A DNA stretch of 64,000 nucleotides from JALOAD01 sp023228995 [NCBI: Candidatus Muiribacterium halophilum] (GCA_023228995.1 JALOAD010000017.1:1-64000), one strand, 5' to 3'. Counted from the first letter of the stretch, positions 34,228-42,563 are shown. Notes: generated by a model not told the origin, from the sequence alone. Numbers and translations are program-made.

Positions 34228-35466
34228 ATGCAGTATTATAATAATGTACCTAAGAGAAGAAAGTATAGAGTAAATAAATTAAGACTTGTACTTTTTTTCT
34301 TTCTTTCATTACTTCTAGTTTTATTATCTATAGTTATAATTAGATATCAATCTGCTTTTTCCTCAGAAAGATATGAAGCTACATTTGATTTTGTAACTGA
34401 AGAAGAAGTTGCTAATGCTAGAGATATTCTAGAAACTGATTTTGAAGCAACAGCTCCACAGGAATTAACTTTACATATTCCTGAATCTGAACTTATTAAA
34501 ATTGAAGCACAAGAAAAAGAAGCTGAAATTACTGGTAGTTATATAGTAAAAAGAGGTGATAGTCTTTGGAGTATTGCTCAAAAATATAGTATTTCAGTTT
34601 TACAACTTGCAAGAATGAATGGTATTTCTCCATCTAAAATTTTAAAAGTTGGTCAGGTTTTAAATATCAATCCTGAAACTATAATCGAAAAAAATCAAAT
34701 TACACAAAAAAATCATAACTCTGTTAACAATGATTATTCTAGTTATATATATAATGTAAAAAAAGGTGATAGTTTATGGTCAATTGCAATAAATTATGGA
34801 GTTTATGTTTCAACTTTGCAATATATGAACGACTTAACTTCTTCTGGTTTGAGAATTGATCAAAAATTAAATGTTACTAATATTAATGAAAGACCTTTTA
34901 AAGTAATTGAAAACACTGATTATAATGAATTGAGTAAATATTTTAATGCTGATTTACAGGAAATGATTGCTTTAAATAATATAAAAAATCCTTCTGAAAA
35001 AATTAAAAAAGGAAATATTGTTAGAATTCCTAATAATAATCCTTATTTTGTCTCTAATACAAAGGTTAAAAAGTTTGGAAATTCTTTAGCTCAATGGCCT
35101 GTAACTGGTAATATAGCTTCACCTTATGGTTGGAGAAAACATCCTGTTTATGGTAAAAAAATCTTTCATAATGGTGTTGATATAGAAAATAAAAAAGGAA
35201 CTCCTGTTAAATCGGTTAATGATGGAAAAGTTATATTTGCTGCTTATAAAGGGAATTCGGGAAGACTTGTTATAATTCAACATTCAAATGGTTATCAGAC
35301 TATTTATGCACATCTTGATAATATTAAAATAAAAAAAGGTAATATTGTTAAAAAAGGTGATATAATCGGAACTGTTGGTAATACTGGTGTGTCAACTGGT
35401 CCTCATTTGCATTTTGGCTTGAGAAAAAATGGTAAATTTGAAAATCCTATGAATATTCTAAACTAA
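34228..35466 (+). CDS. Membrane-anchored LysM/M23 peptidoglycan hydrolase
   Basis: 412 residues from ATG 34228. A basic N-terminus and one transmembrane helix (about residues 20-42) anchor it. Two LysM domains (VKRGDSLWSIAQKYSISV and VKKGDSLWSIAINYGVYV) and a weaker third (from FKVIENTDYNELS) precede an M23/LytM metallopeptidase with GVDIENKKGTPV, YAHLDN and HLHFG (zinc ligands H, D and H-x-H), so the enzyme looks active. Starts at 34210 or 34192 are possible; frames reaching 34093 translate a repeat. Acts on cell-wall cross-links, probably in division or envelope growth. Confidence 0.9.
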   Translation: MQYYNNVPKRRKYRVNKLRLVLFFFLSLLLVLLSIVIIRYQSAFSSERYEATFDFVTEEEVANARDILETDFEATAPQELTLHIPESELIKIEAQEKEAEITGSYIVKRGDSLWSIAQKYSISVLQLARMNGISPSKILKVGQVLNINPETIIEKNQITQKNHNSVNNDYSSYIYNVKKGDSLWSIAINYGVYVSTLQYMNDLTSSGLRIDQKLNVTNINERPFKVIENTDYNELSKYFNADLQEMIALNNIKNPSEKIKKGNIVRIPNNNPYFVSNTKVKKFGNSLAQWPVTGNIASPYGWRKHPVYGKKIFHNGVDIENKKGTPVKSVNDGKVIFAAYKGNSGRLVIIQHSNGYQTIYAHLDNIKIKKGNIVKKGDIIGTVGNTGVSTGPHLHFGLRKNGKFENPMNILN

Positions 35467-35487
35467 ACATAGTTTTCAAATAAAGTA

Positions 35488-35562
35488 TGGAGCGGGAAAC
35501 GGGAGTTGAACCCGCGACCCTCTGCTTGGGAAGCAGATGCTCTACCACTGAGCTACACCCGC
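35488..35562 (-). tRNA. tRNA-Gly (CCC)
   Basis: Cloverleaf read on the minus strand: acceptor GCGGGTG / TTCCCGC, D-arm GCTC-AGTGGTA-GAGC, anticodon arm CTGCT-TCCCAAG-CAG style with anticodon CCC, T-arm GCGGG-TTCAACT-CCCGT, discriminator T and encoded CCA. The 6-67 pair is T-T and 7-66 is G-T, a weak lower acceptor stem. It is oriented against the replication direction and stands alone. Confidence 0.93.
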
Positions 35563-35886
35563 CCTTAGACAAGCAAGCTTGTCAATTAATAATTAAAAAT
35601 TAAGAATGAATAATTAAAAAACTAATTTTATCAAAGTTGATTGCATTGTCAACCTTATACTCTTCTAACTCTGTTATTCCAATACTATTTTATTATTAAT
35701 CGCTTTATAAGTTTGTCATTCTCGTGAACACGGGAATCCAGCTTTTTCTTTAAATTTTCAATTAATTACTAATTATTTTAATTTAACCAAAAGTCTCAAT
35801 TACCGCAAACCTATTATTAAAAATTCTAAACATGACGATAATATTATAGAAGCAAGTTATAACACAAATATAAAGAGGTGCAAAAA

Positions 35887-35985
35887 ATGAAAAAAGACAA
35901 ACTGAACAAAAAACAAACAAAAAATTCTAAAGATATGAAAATGTATAGAATGACTTTAGAAACAAGAATCAAAGATTTGATTTAA
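35887..35985 (+). CDS. Possible small basic peptide
   Basis: 32 residues, MKKDKLNKKQTKNSKDMKMY and on to KDLI; very Lys-rich. Supported by AGAGGTG 7 bp before the ATG and its isolated position between tRNA-Gly and the repeat array. No family recognised. It might be a real small protein or a chance frame; no conservation evidence can be obtained from this window. Confidence 0.4.
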   Translation: MKKDKLNKKQTKNSKDMKMYRMTLETRIKDLI

Positions 35986-36020
35986 TCAAAGATAATTATC
36001 TATTTATAAAGCTTATCTTT

Positions 36021-36244
36021 GTGAATCCGGTATGATTTTGAGAAATATGTCATCTTTGTATGATTTTGAGTAACTTGTCATCTTCGTATGATTTTGAGTA
36101 ACTTGTCATCTTCGTATGATTTTGAGTAACTTGTCATCTTCGTATGATTTTGAGTAACCTGTCATCTTCGTATGATTTTGAGTAACTTGTCATCTTCGTA
36201 TGATTTTGAGAAATATGTCATCTTCGTATGATTTTGAGTAACTT
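36021..36244. repeat. 28-bp tandem repeat array derived from the hairpin repeat
   Basis: Eight head-to-tail units of 28 bp; the commonest reads GTCATCTTCGTATGATTTTG followed by AGTAACTT. Units 1 and 7 end in AGAAATAT. Each unit corresponds to the hairpin repeat with both CCGG arms mutated away (CCCGG to CTTCG; GCCGGGATCT to GTAACTT). There are no spacers between units. Confidence 0.9.
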
Positions 36245-36275
36245 GTCATCCCGGTATGCTTCTGAGCCGGGATCT
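36245..36275 (+). repeat. CCGG hairpin repeat closing the 28-bp array
   Basis: Intact hairpin at the end of the array, supporting derivation of the array from this family. 42 bp upstream of the MerR-like start. Confidence 0.85.
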
Positions 36276-36317
36276 GCTTTACCATTTAACAAATGTATTT
36301 TGAACAGGAGGTTTTTT

Positions 36318-36941
36318 ATGCAATATGATATAAAACAGGTTTCTATGATGACAGATATTTCAATTGACACTGTTCATCATTATGTAAAGAAATTTAGAAA
36401 ATACTTTAAAGGTCTTAAAAGAGGTAAATTTAATAGATTAATGTTTTCACAAATAGATGTTGAACTTCTTGTAAAAATTCGTACTTTAAATAAAGTTGAA
36501 AACAAAACTATTAAGGAAATAATGCAGTATTGTCAAGAAAATAAAAGTGTTATTGAGAATTTAAATAATAATTTGGGTGTTGTTGAGGAAAAAAACACTG
36601 AAATTAATGGATCAAAACAGGTTGAAACAAAAAATGTTGATATTTTAAATATTAATGAAGTTGAAAAAAGTAATGAGGTTTTTCCTGTTGAAAAATTAGA
36701 GAATTTTGAGTTGATGATAAGTGATATTAAAGATGAGTATAAAAAGCTTGTTGAAAATAATAATAATATGCTTGGAAAGACTGATGATATTAAAAAAATG
36801 ATGAATCTTCTTTATACAAAACTTAATAGTATTGAAAATAGACAGCAAAAAATTATAGATGATATGAGTATTACTATTTGGGATAAATTAAAAGGATTTC
36901 TTCTTAAACCAGTAAGAGTTCCTTTTTTGTGGAAGCTTTGA
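36318..36941 (+). CDS. MerR-like HTH regulator with C-terminal coiled coil
   Basis: 207 residues. The N-terminal 70 residues resemble a MerR-type winged helix: YDIKQVSMMTDISIDTVHHYVKKFRKYF then a basic wing and SQIDVELLVKIRTLNK. Residues 80-110 are low complexity and 125-185 form a coiled coil (for example KSNEVF to NSIENRQQKI), as in phage/plasmid-type MerR proteins with a dimerising coil. No ligand domain is seen. AGGAGG precedes the ATG; longer frames run into the repeat array. Targets unknown. Confidence 0.75.
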   Translation: MQYDIKQVSMMTDISIDTVHHYVKKFRKYFKGLKRGKFNRLMFSQIDVELLVKIRTLNKVENKTIKEIMQYCQENKSVIENLNNNLGVVEEKNTEINGSKQVETKNVDILNINEVEKSNEVFPVEKLENFELMISDIKDEYKKLVENNNNMLGKTDDIKKMMNLLYTKLNSIENRQQKIIDDMSITIWDKLKGFLLKPVRVPFLWKL

Positions 36942-37014
36942 TGAAACATACAAATTTCATTGAAATTTGTGTAAGCGGATTATAAATAATCCTAGTAAGC
37001 GGGATTAAAAATCT

Positions 37015-37334
37015 GTCATCCCGGTACTATTCTGAGCCGGGATCTGCTTTAGCTTTATAATTACCTATTATTTCATCAAAGAAATATTAATTTATCGGAC
37101 CACATGAAATTTAACTTCCATGTAAAATTCCCTCTTACGATGTTCGCCTTTGCAATACATCCGTATATTGCATACTTCGTAACAGTCTCCATAGTTCCTC
37201 TTAATTAATTTTCTTTGATTTCATTATTCAAAAGATTTCTCCTTACTTTATATTATCAATTTTTAATTATTAATTATTAATTATTAATTGCTTCATTAGC
37301 TCTGTCATCCCGGTATGCTTCTGAGCCGGGATTT
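37015..37334 (+). repeat. S1 composite repeat, copy D
   Basis: Hairpins 37015-37045 and 37304-37334 around an intact core, forward orientation. Confidence 0.85.
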
Positions 37335-37353
37335 CGCTCTTGTTTTGATTTTT

Positions 37354-37430
37354 GTCACTAATGTCACAAAGTGACATGTCACGCTTTATCTGTCACAGCT
37401 TCCCAGATTTTTCTTTTAATTAGACATTCA
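37354..37430 (+). repeat. TGTCAC repeat
   Basis: Same as the copy at 28603, with GCTTTATCTG variant. Confidence 0.8.
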
Positions 37431-37528
37431 ACATTCGACATTGAAAATTAAAAAGCTTTCACAGCTTCACAGTTCTTTCTTCAACAATTTTATATAAAAT
37501 AAATTTATGCTCACGGTTTAAAAAATAC

Positions 37529-37557
37529 TTGTAATTTATTTATTCATATTATATAAT
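37529..37557 (+). promoter_or_regulatory. Promoter of the TraF/PorV-like OM protein gene
   Basis: TTGTAA (37529-37534), 17-bp spacer, consensus TATAAT (37552-37557). Leader of about 60 nt to the ATG at 37624, with CGGAGGAAA as ribosome-binding site. Confidence 0.75.
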
Positions 37558-37623
37558 CAATTACTATTAAAAGTAGTTAAGTAATATGTGTTATATAATT
37601 TTAATAAAAATCGGAGGAAACAC

Positions 37624-39048
37624 ATGAAAAAATTTTTAAGCATTCTTTTACTGATTGCATTCGTAACAGTAAGTTTTGCCGGTACAGAATCTGCTCCAAC
37701 AAGACTTGATAACACAAGATCTCTTGGTATGGGTAGAGCTTATACTGCAAACGGTCTTGACAGAGTTGGAGTTTTCTTTTATAACCCTGCTGCAATTCAA
37801 AATGTTGAATTCTCAAAACCAACACTTTTTAACTTTACTTTAGGTATATCATTGGATTGGAAAGATATATATGATGCATTGGATGACCTAAATATAAATG
37901 AAGGTGATTTTGATATGTCTGATGTTTCAACAGATATAACTTCTTTGACAACAAATAAAGCTTTAGCTGAGAAGTATAATAAAGCTTTTGATGCAGCTAA
38001 GAAAGCTTTTGACGGAGTCAATTCTTTATATAATAAAAACGGTTCTTTTTATTTTCAAAATCTTTCCAATTGGACAAATAATGGTCTTGGTTTTTCATTT
38101 TTTGCCAAAGCAGGTATTGATTTTGGGATAAATAAACAAACAATTGCAGATGCAATTACGGCTAAAGTTTTAACTTATGAAGATGTTGAAGCTATTAATG
38201 CAGGTAAAGTTTATGCTAATGCAGGTGGAGGGGCAACGGGATTAACTGCAATAACTACATCAGGCGAATTTAATCCAACTCCTACAACAATTGCTCATAT
38301 AAACGATAATACTTATTTTGGTCCTAATGGAACAATCAGTGAATTTCCAGGAATAGATCTTAAGAACTACATTGACCTTGGTGTTATGGTTACTAAAGGT
38401 TTTACAAAAGAACTTGAAAAATCTTATGGTGATTCAAAAGATAATGCAAGACTTGATTATGGTGTTTCTGCGAAAATGATATGGAGATCTAATTTTGTTA
38501 AAAAAGGTGCAACAATTCAGGATGGTATTTCAGTGGGTGTTGCAGACTTTTCTGCGAATGAAAAAGTTGAATCAAGATTTGATTCTATTGATAAAACAAG
38601 AATTGGTTTTGATATTGGAGCTCTTTTACATACTAAAGACAGTATGAATACAAGATTTGGTGTTTCTGTAATGGATATTATTTCATCAGATTTTGGTGAT
38701 GGTTTTGATGCTCCTGATATGCAGGTTAATCTTGGTGTTGCTTTAAGACCTTTTAGATTTGCTGAAAATACTTTAATGAGAAATGTTGATGTTGCGGTTG
38801 ATCTTCAGGATATTACTAATTCAGATAAAGATTTTGATCAACAGTTAAAAATTGGTGTTGAAGGTAGAACTACTTCTATGCTTACTTGGAGACTTGGTTA
38901 TACTGATAAAAATCTTTCTCAAGGTTTAGATTTTAGACTAGGTTCACTTGGTTCTATGACTATTGCTCATTATTATGATGTTGTTGATAGATTTGGAAGA
39001 GATTTTGAATCTGAAAACTGGACAATACAGTTTAAAGCAATGTTTTAA
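37624..39048 (+). CDS. Outer-membrane beta-barrel protein, TraF_2/PorV-like
   Basis: 474 residues. Signal peptide MKKFLSILLLIAFVTVSFAG, then LGMGRAYTANGLDRVGVFFYNPAAI, the family hallmark of PorV/FadL-like and TraF_2 barrels (small-residue-rich LGMGxAYxA...NPAA). The rest alternates hydrophobic strands with turns and ends in KAMF, a C-terminal aromatic as in outer-membrane barrels. Function could be export or small-molecule permeation. ATG 37624 is chosen because of the strong Shine-Dalgarno and signal peptide. Own promoter and own terminator, so a monocistronic gene. Confidence 0.75.
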   Translation: MKKFLSILLLIAFVTVSFAGTESAPTRLDNTRSLGMGRAYTANGLDRVGVFFYNPAAIQNVEFSKPTLFNFTLGISLDWKDIYDALDDLNINEGDFDMSDVSTDITSLTTNKALAEKYNKAFDAAKKAFDGVNSLYNKNGSFYFQNLSNWTNNGLGFSFFAKAGIDFGINKQTIADAITAKVLTYEDVEAINAGKVYANAGGGATGLTAITTSGEFNPTPTTIAHINDNTYFGPNGTISEFPGIDLKNYIDLGVMVTKGFTKELEKSYGDSKDNARLDYGVSAKMIWRSNFVKKGATIQDGISVGVADFSANEKVESRFDSIDKTRIGFDIGALLHTKDSMNTRFGVSVMDIISSDFGDGFDAPDMQVNLGVALRPFRFAENTLMRNVDVAVDLQDITNSDKDFDQQLKIGVEGRTTSMLTWRLGYTDKNLSQGLDFRLGSLGSMTIAHYYDVVDRFGRDFESENWTIQFKAMF

Positions 39049-39077
39049 ACAAAATTATTTACTAATTTAATTTATAA

Positions 39078-39109
39078 AAAAGACCGGAATTATATCTGGT
39101 CTTTTTTTG
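39078..39109 (+). terminator. Terminator of the OM protein gene
   Basis: AAAGACC-G-GA / TC-T-GGTCTTT stem with loop ATTATA, then Ts. Confidence 0.85.
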
Positions 39110-39201
39110 TTGCAAAAAATTTCTCCTTACTTTATATTATCAATTTTTAATTTTTAATTATTAATTATTAATTATTAATTATTAATTGCTTCATTAGCTC
39201 T

Positions 39202-39535
39202 GTCATCCCGGTACTATTCTGAGCCGGGATCTGCTTTAGCTTTATAATTACCTATTATTTCATCAAAGAAATATTAATTTATCGGACCACATGAAATTTA
39301 ACTTCCATGTAAAATTCCCTCTTACGATGTTCGCCTATGCAATACATCCGTATATTGCATACTTCGTAACAGTCTCCATAGTTCCTCTTAATTAATTTTC
39401 TTTGATTTCATTATTCAAAAGATTTCTCCTTACTTTATATTATCAATTTTTAATTTTTAATTATTAATTATTAATTATTAATTATTAATTGCTTCATTAG
39501 CTCTGTCATCCCGGTATGATTCTGAGCCGGGATCT
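39202..39535 (+). repeat. S1 composite repeat, copy E
   Basis: Hairpins 39202-39232 and 39505-39535. Carries CGCCTATGC instead of CGCCTTTGC, which puts a stop codon into the small frame on its minus strand. TTAATTA arrays occur on both outer flanks. Confidence 0.85.
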
Positions 39536-39628
39536 TGTTTTTGTTTTATTAAGTGACTTTTTAAAAATACAAAAAAAGTTAGTAATTTTATAAAAACATA
39601 AGCAAAAAAAACATATGTAACCTCTAAA

Positions 39629-39727
39629 GATTTTGATAAAATTAAATACTTTTAATAAAAGTATTTGAATAAAAAGATTGATATGTCATAAATTTATTTA
39701 TGTAAGTATCAAATCATTTTTATTCAG
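39629..39727 (+). repeat. Inverted repeat flanking the SLH porin, left arm
   Basis: Contains AAAATTAAATACTTTT and TTGATATGTCATAAATTTAT. Its reverse complement matches 41961-42065 at roughly 80 percent by eye. Confidence 0.75.
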
Positions 39728-39768
39728 ATATTATGTTGTTTTTTAACATAATGTTTAATTTTATAAGA

Positions 39769-39800
39769 TCTATCCGTGCGCATCCGTGTAATCCGTGGTA
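39769..39800 (-). repeat. CCACGGAT repeat, inverted copy
   Basis: ATCCGTG-x-GTAATCCGTGGTA; reverse complement of the TACCACGGATTACACGGATT repeat found at 41889, 45288 and 48421. Members of this motif are common in many unrelated genomes. Confidence 0.8.
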
Positions 39801-39951
39801 AATTGCTTTGTTGTTTTTGCTTTCTAATTTTTTATTGTTTTCTGTCGATAATAGAAGTAAAAGATTTTTTGTTAAATATACCGGTTACCAACATATGAAA
39901 AACTTATTGTATATGCCTTTTGAGATTAGAATAGTTTGGAAAAAATATAAT

Positions 39952-39980
39952 TTGACAACATGAGATAATGTTTATACAAT
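39952..39980 (+). promoter_or_regulatory. Strong promoter of the SLH porin gene
   Basis: TTGACA (39952-39957), exactly 17 bp, TACAAT (39975-39980). The transcript would start near 39987, giving a leader of about 255 nt. Confidence 0.85.
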
Positions 39981-39986
39981 GATAAT

Positions 39987-40241
39987 TGTAAAGTCACAGC
40001 AAGGTCTGTATGTGTATTAAAAGGAGGTGAAAAAACTTAGGGGCACAAAAGACCATAGTTAAAGTCATTTTACAGATACAGAGTTTCATAGAAACAAGTT
40101 TTACAAAAATGGGGTTTCAACAAGTAAATAAGGTAAAGTATTAAGGAAACTACGGACACTTAAAACCAAACCTTAAGGAAAGTTGGGAACCTGTTAGTAA
40201 CAAACGACCAACGAAAATTAACAAAACCTTAAGGAGGAATA
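39987..40241 (+). promoter_or_regulatory. Long 5' leader of the SLH porin mRNA
   Basis: Much richer in G and purines than the other intergenic DNA. It contains AAGGAGGTGA (40021-40030), a perfect anti-Shine-Dalgarno complement with no start codon at the right distance, and three TTAAGGA motifs (near 40141, 40173 and 40231), two within the palindrome CCTTAAGG; the last one is the true ribosome-binding site. Likely a stabilising or regulatory mRNA leader, as known for abundant surface-layer proteins; mechanism inferred. Confidence 0.55.
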
Positions 40242-41774
40242 ATGAAAAAATTTTTCGGTCTATTTTTAGTTTTAGTTTTTAGTTTTGTAACATTTGCAAA
40301 TCCTTTCTCAGATGTACCTTTCTCACATTGGGCTTATGATGCAGTAGCTAAACTATCTGCAAAAGGTATTATTACTGGTTTTCCAGATGGTACTTTTAAA
40401 GGACAGAGACAGGTTACTAGATATGAACTTGCTATGATTTTAGCTAGATTGATGGCTAAAATGGATGGCGGAATTTCAATGCCAAACATGAGTGCAGCTG
40501 ATAAAAAAACAGTTGAAAAACTTACTGTTGAACTAGCTGACGAACTATCACTTCTTGGTGTTAAAGTTACTGCTTTAGAAGATGAAGTTGCAGTTCTTAA
40601 AGATGATGTTGCTATGATGAAAGAAGGCGGAGCTGTTATAGGTTCTGGCGATAGCAAAGTTAAATTCGGCGGAAGCATGAATATGTATTATTATAATGTT
40701 GAAGACGATACAAAAACTCAGACAAATAACTGGTATAACGAAATTTATACAGAATTAACTTTCAAACCAACAAAAGATGTTAAAGTATTTGTTCAGAATT
40801 TTTCAGCTTTTGATTGGAATGGTTTAACTGGTGGAGATTATACAATTCCTGGTGACGATAGAATCAAAAGAGTTTATTTAGAAATGAGTGATTTTGATCT
40901 TTTTGGTCTTACTACATTTGAAAAAGCTACTTTTGGTAGAAATGATTTTAAATTAGGTAATGGTCTTTTGATTGATGCTAGAATGACTGGTATCAGATTT
41001 GATGCTGAAGATTATACATTCTTTACTTTCACTGATAATGGAGATACTTCTTCATTCTCAAATATCTGGGGTATTGATTACAAAATCCAGAAAGGTATGA
41101 AACTTTATTATATGGAAGCAAGACAGGATGGAACTGGAGCTGATATTATAGACAACTTTACTGGGGTGGCAGGTCCTGATGGTTTAGCAGATGATAGTAT
41201 ATTTAATCTTCCATTAAATGATAAAGTTAATGCTTTTGGTATAACTTATGCTCAGGATATGTTTGATTTTGAATATGTATCAGCTTCACTTGACAAAGGT
41301 TTCTTCGTAGGTACAGAAGATACAGCTAATGGATATAGTGTTAATGTTAAAGCTACTGATGATATGACTTTTAAATATACAGTTAGAGAAAATGGTCTTG
41401 ATCAGATTAATAACTTCGCAGCTCCAGCTAATTCAATTCTTGAAGAATCTCTTTCAAGATTTGGTGGAACTAAAGCTATGATGTTAAAATATGCAATTAA
41501 CCCTAATTTCTGTGTTGTTTATGAAAATGTATCAGAAGAAGATGTTGCTGTTACAGGTGCTATAGATGTAACTGCTATATCTCTTGGATATAACAAAGAA
41601 ATCAAACCAGGTGTTGATATGAAATTATCATATAGCATGGTTTCAGACGATGACACTGTATCACCTACATCTAACGGAACTGTTGTTGGTGTAATTGATC
41701 CAGCAGCTACTTCAACATTAAACAAAACTAGTGATGTTAACGTTTTAAGACTTGAAATGAGCGTTAAATTCTAA
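40242..41774 (+). CDS. SLH-domain porin of the OmpM type
   Basis: 510 residues. Signal peptide (MKKFFGLFLVLVFSFVTFA), one SLH domain right after it (NPFSDVPFSHWAYDAVAKL to VTRYELAMILARLM, residues 20-80), a coiled coil (about 95-135), then a beta-barrel of about 370 residues ending in RLEMSVKF with C-terminal Phe. OmpM/Omp-alpha-type proteins tie the outer membrane to peptidoglycan and act as general porins. Codon use is the most biased in the window and the promoter is near consensus, so it is likely the major outer-membrane protein. Mirror-image repeats flank it. Confidence 0.9.
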   Translation: MKKFFGLFLVLVFSFVTFANPFSDVPFSHWAYDAVAKLSAKGIITGFPDGTFKGQRQVTRYELAMILARLMAKMDGGISMPNMSAADKKTVEKLTVELADELSLLGVKVTALEDEVAVLKDDVAMMKEGGAVIGSGDSKVKFGGSMNMYYYNVEDDTKTQTNNWYNEIYTELTFKPTKDVKVFVQNFSAFDWNGLTGGDYTIPGDDRIKRVYLEMSDFDLFGLTTFEKATFGRNDFKLGNGLLIDARMTGIRFDAEDYTFFTFTDNGDTSSFSNIWGIDYKIQKGMKLYYMEARQDGTGADIIDNFTGVAGPDGLADDSIFNLPLNDKVNAFGITYAQDMFDFEYVSASLDKGFFVGTEDTANGYSVNVKATDDMTFKYTVRENGLDQINNFAAPANSILEESLSRFGGTKAMMLKYAINPNFCVVYENVSEEDVAVTGAIDVTAISLGYNKEIKPGVDMKLSYSMVSDDDTVSPTSNGTVVGVIDPAATSTLNKTSDVNVLRLEMSVKF

Positions 41775-41814
41775 GTTAAGTTAAACATAGTTTAATAAAC
41801 ATTGTTTTAATAAA

Positions 41815-41847
41815 GAAAAGCCGTCCCAAAAGGATGGCTTTTTTTTA
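41815..41847 (+). terminator. Terminator of the SLH porin gene
   Basis: AAAAGCC-G-TCC / GGA-T-GGCTTTT stem, loop CAAAA, followed by eight Ts. Confidence 0.9.
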
Positions 41848-41888
41848 TATTTATAAAGCAATTAAGAACAGAAAACAAGAGCGATTTT

Positions 41889-41921
41889 TACCACGGATTA
41901 CACGGATTTACACGGATAAAG
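41889..41921 (+). repeat. CCACGGAT repeat
   Basis: TACCACGGATTACACGGATT continuing TACACGGATAAAG; mirror partner of 39769-39800 across the porin gene. Confidence 0.85.
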
Positions 41922-41960
41922 CTAGAAAATTAAAGTTTATGATTGGGAAGCACCATAAAC

Positions 41961-42065
41961 ATTGAATAAAATATCTTAATATTTACATAATTAAATTTAT
42001 GACATATCAAGAAATTTTATCTTGTTACTTTTTAATGTATAAAAAGTATTTAATTTTCTAAAATC
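41961..42065 (+). repeat. Inverted repeat flanking the SLH porin, right arm
   Basis: ATTGAATAAAATATC ... AAATTTATGACATATCAA ... AAAAGTATTTAATTTT; reverse-complement partner of 39629-39727. Confidence 0.75.
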
Positions 42066-42437
42066 AGATGCTTAAAAAATGAAGATTTTTTAAAAGTTTT
42101 TGTTTGTTGATATGCGACTGGGGTATGTAGATTTTGTTTTTGATGTATATTTGAGAATATTATAGAATACAGTGATGTTTCACTGTATTAAAGACTGAAA
42201 AAATTTCAAGAAAAAAACATTTATATTTTTTTATTTAAATTTTTATCAGTCTAAGAAATTTAATTATAAATTTCTATAATATTCATAGATTAGATCTATC
42301 CGTGGCAATCCGTGGTATAATGCTTTTATCTTTAGTTTTATTTTTTTGTCTTAAATTGATAAAATGTTTAACAAATATTTTGGAATTAAAAATTCAAAAT
42401 TCGACATTCAACATTCCAAATTGCTTTTCGTCTTTTC

Positions 42438-42515
42438 TTAATCCCTATTCCTTAATCCTTAATCCCTATTCCTTAATCCTTAATCCTTAATCCCTATTCC
42501 TTAATCCCTAATCCT
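42438..42515. repeat. Heptamer tandem array TTAATCC
   Basis: About eleven 7-bp units alternating TTAATCC and CTATTCC, ending immediately before the extended -10 element of fba; copy-number change would alter upstream promoter spacing. Confidence 0.85.
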
Positions 42516-42516
42516 A

Positions 42517-42525
42517 TGTTATAAT
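42517..42525 (+). promoter_or_regulatory. Extended -10 promoter of fba
   Basis: TG-T-TATAAT at 42517-42525. No -35 hexamer is visible because the heptamer array occupies that position, so the extended -10 is likely to be essential. Confidence 0.65.
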
Positions 42526-42563
42526 ATACTCATTAAATAAAATTACTTTTTTATGGAGGAAAT

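Larger units (their letters stand above)
35563..36317. other. Intergenic region with small ORF, dRS3-like hairpin and 28-bp array
   Basis: Holds a TCATTCTCGTGAACACGGGA hairpin (35717-35740) resembling the widespread GTCATTCCCG-x-CGGGAAT repeats, a possible 32-codon gene (35887-35985) and a 28-bp tandem array (36021-36244) ending in a CCGG hairpin (36245-36275). Confidence 0.75.
36942..37623. other. Repeat-filled intergenic region and promoter of the OM protein
   Basis: 682 bp: S1 composite D (37015-37334), TGTCAC repeat (37354-37430) and a promoter (37529-37557) for the next gene. A short inverted repeat (AAATTTCATTGAAATTT at 36953-36969) lies after the MerR-like stop. Confidence 0.8.
39049..40241. 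other. Long intergenic region before the SLH porin
   Basis: About 1.2 kb with no gene. In order: terminator (39078-39109), TTAATTATTAATT arrays, S1 composite E (39202-39535), left arm of an inverted repeat (39629-39727), a CCGTGG repeat (39769-39800), a strong promoter (39952-39980) and a 255-nt transcribed leader (about 39987-40241). Confidence 0.8.
41848..42563. other. Intergenic region between SLH porin and fba
   Basis: Apart from the CCACGGAT repeat and inverted-repeat arm, it holds a perfect hairpin AATACAGTGA-TGT-TTCACTGTATT near 42167-42190 without T-tract, a truncated CCGTGG repeat (42296-42317), a TTAATCC heptamer array (42438-42515) and the fba promoter. No gene seen; an open frame 42302-42490 just reads through the heptamers. 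Confidence 0.7.

Noticed and set aside
36021-36244. CRISPR array
   Set aside because: Units of 28 bp are directly adjacent without spacers, no cas genes are near, and the unit derives from the CCGG hairpin family.
39987-40241. Known riboswitch in the porin leader
   Set aside because: No recognisable riboswitch consensus (TPP, SAM, cobalamin, c-di-GMP and others) could be read; kept only as a leader of unknown function.
42302-42490. 62-codon frame ending in repeated SLILNPY
   Set aside because: It reads through the TTAATCC heptamer array.
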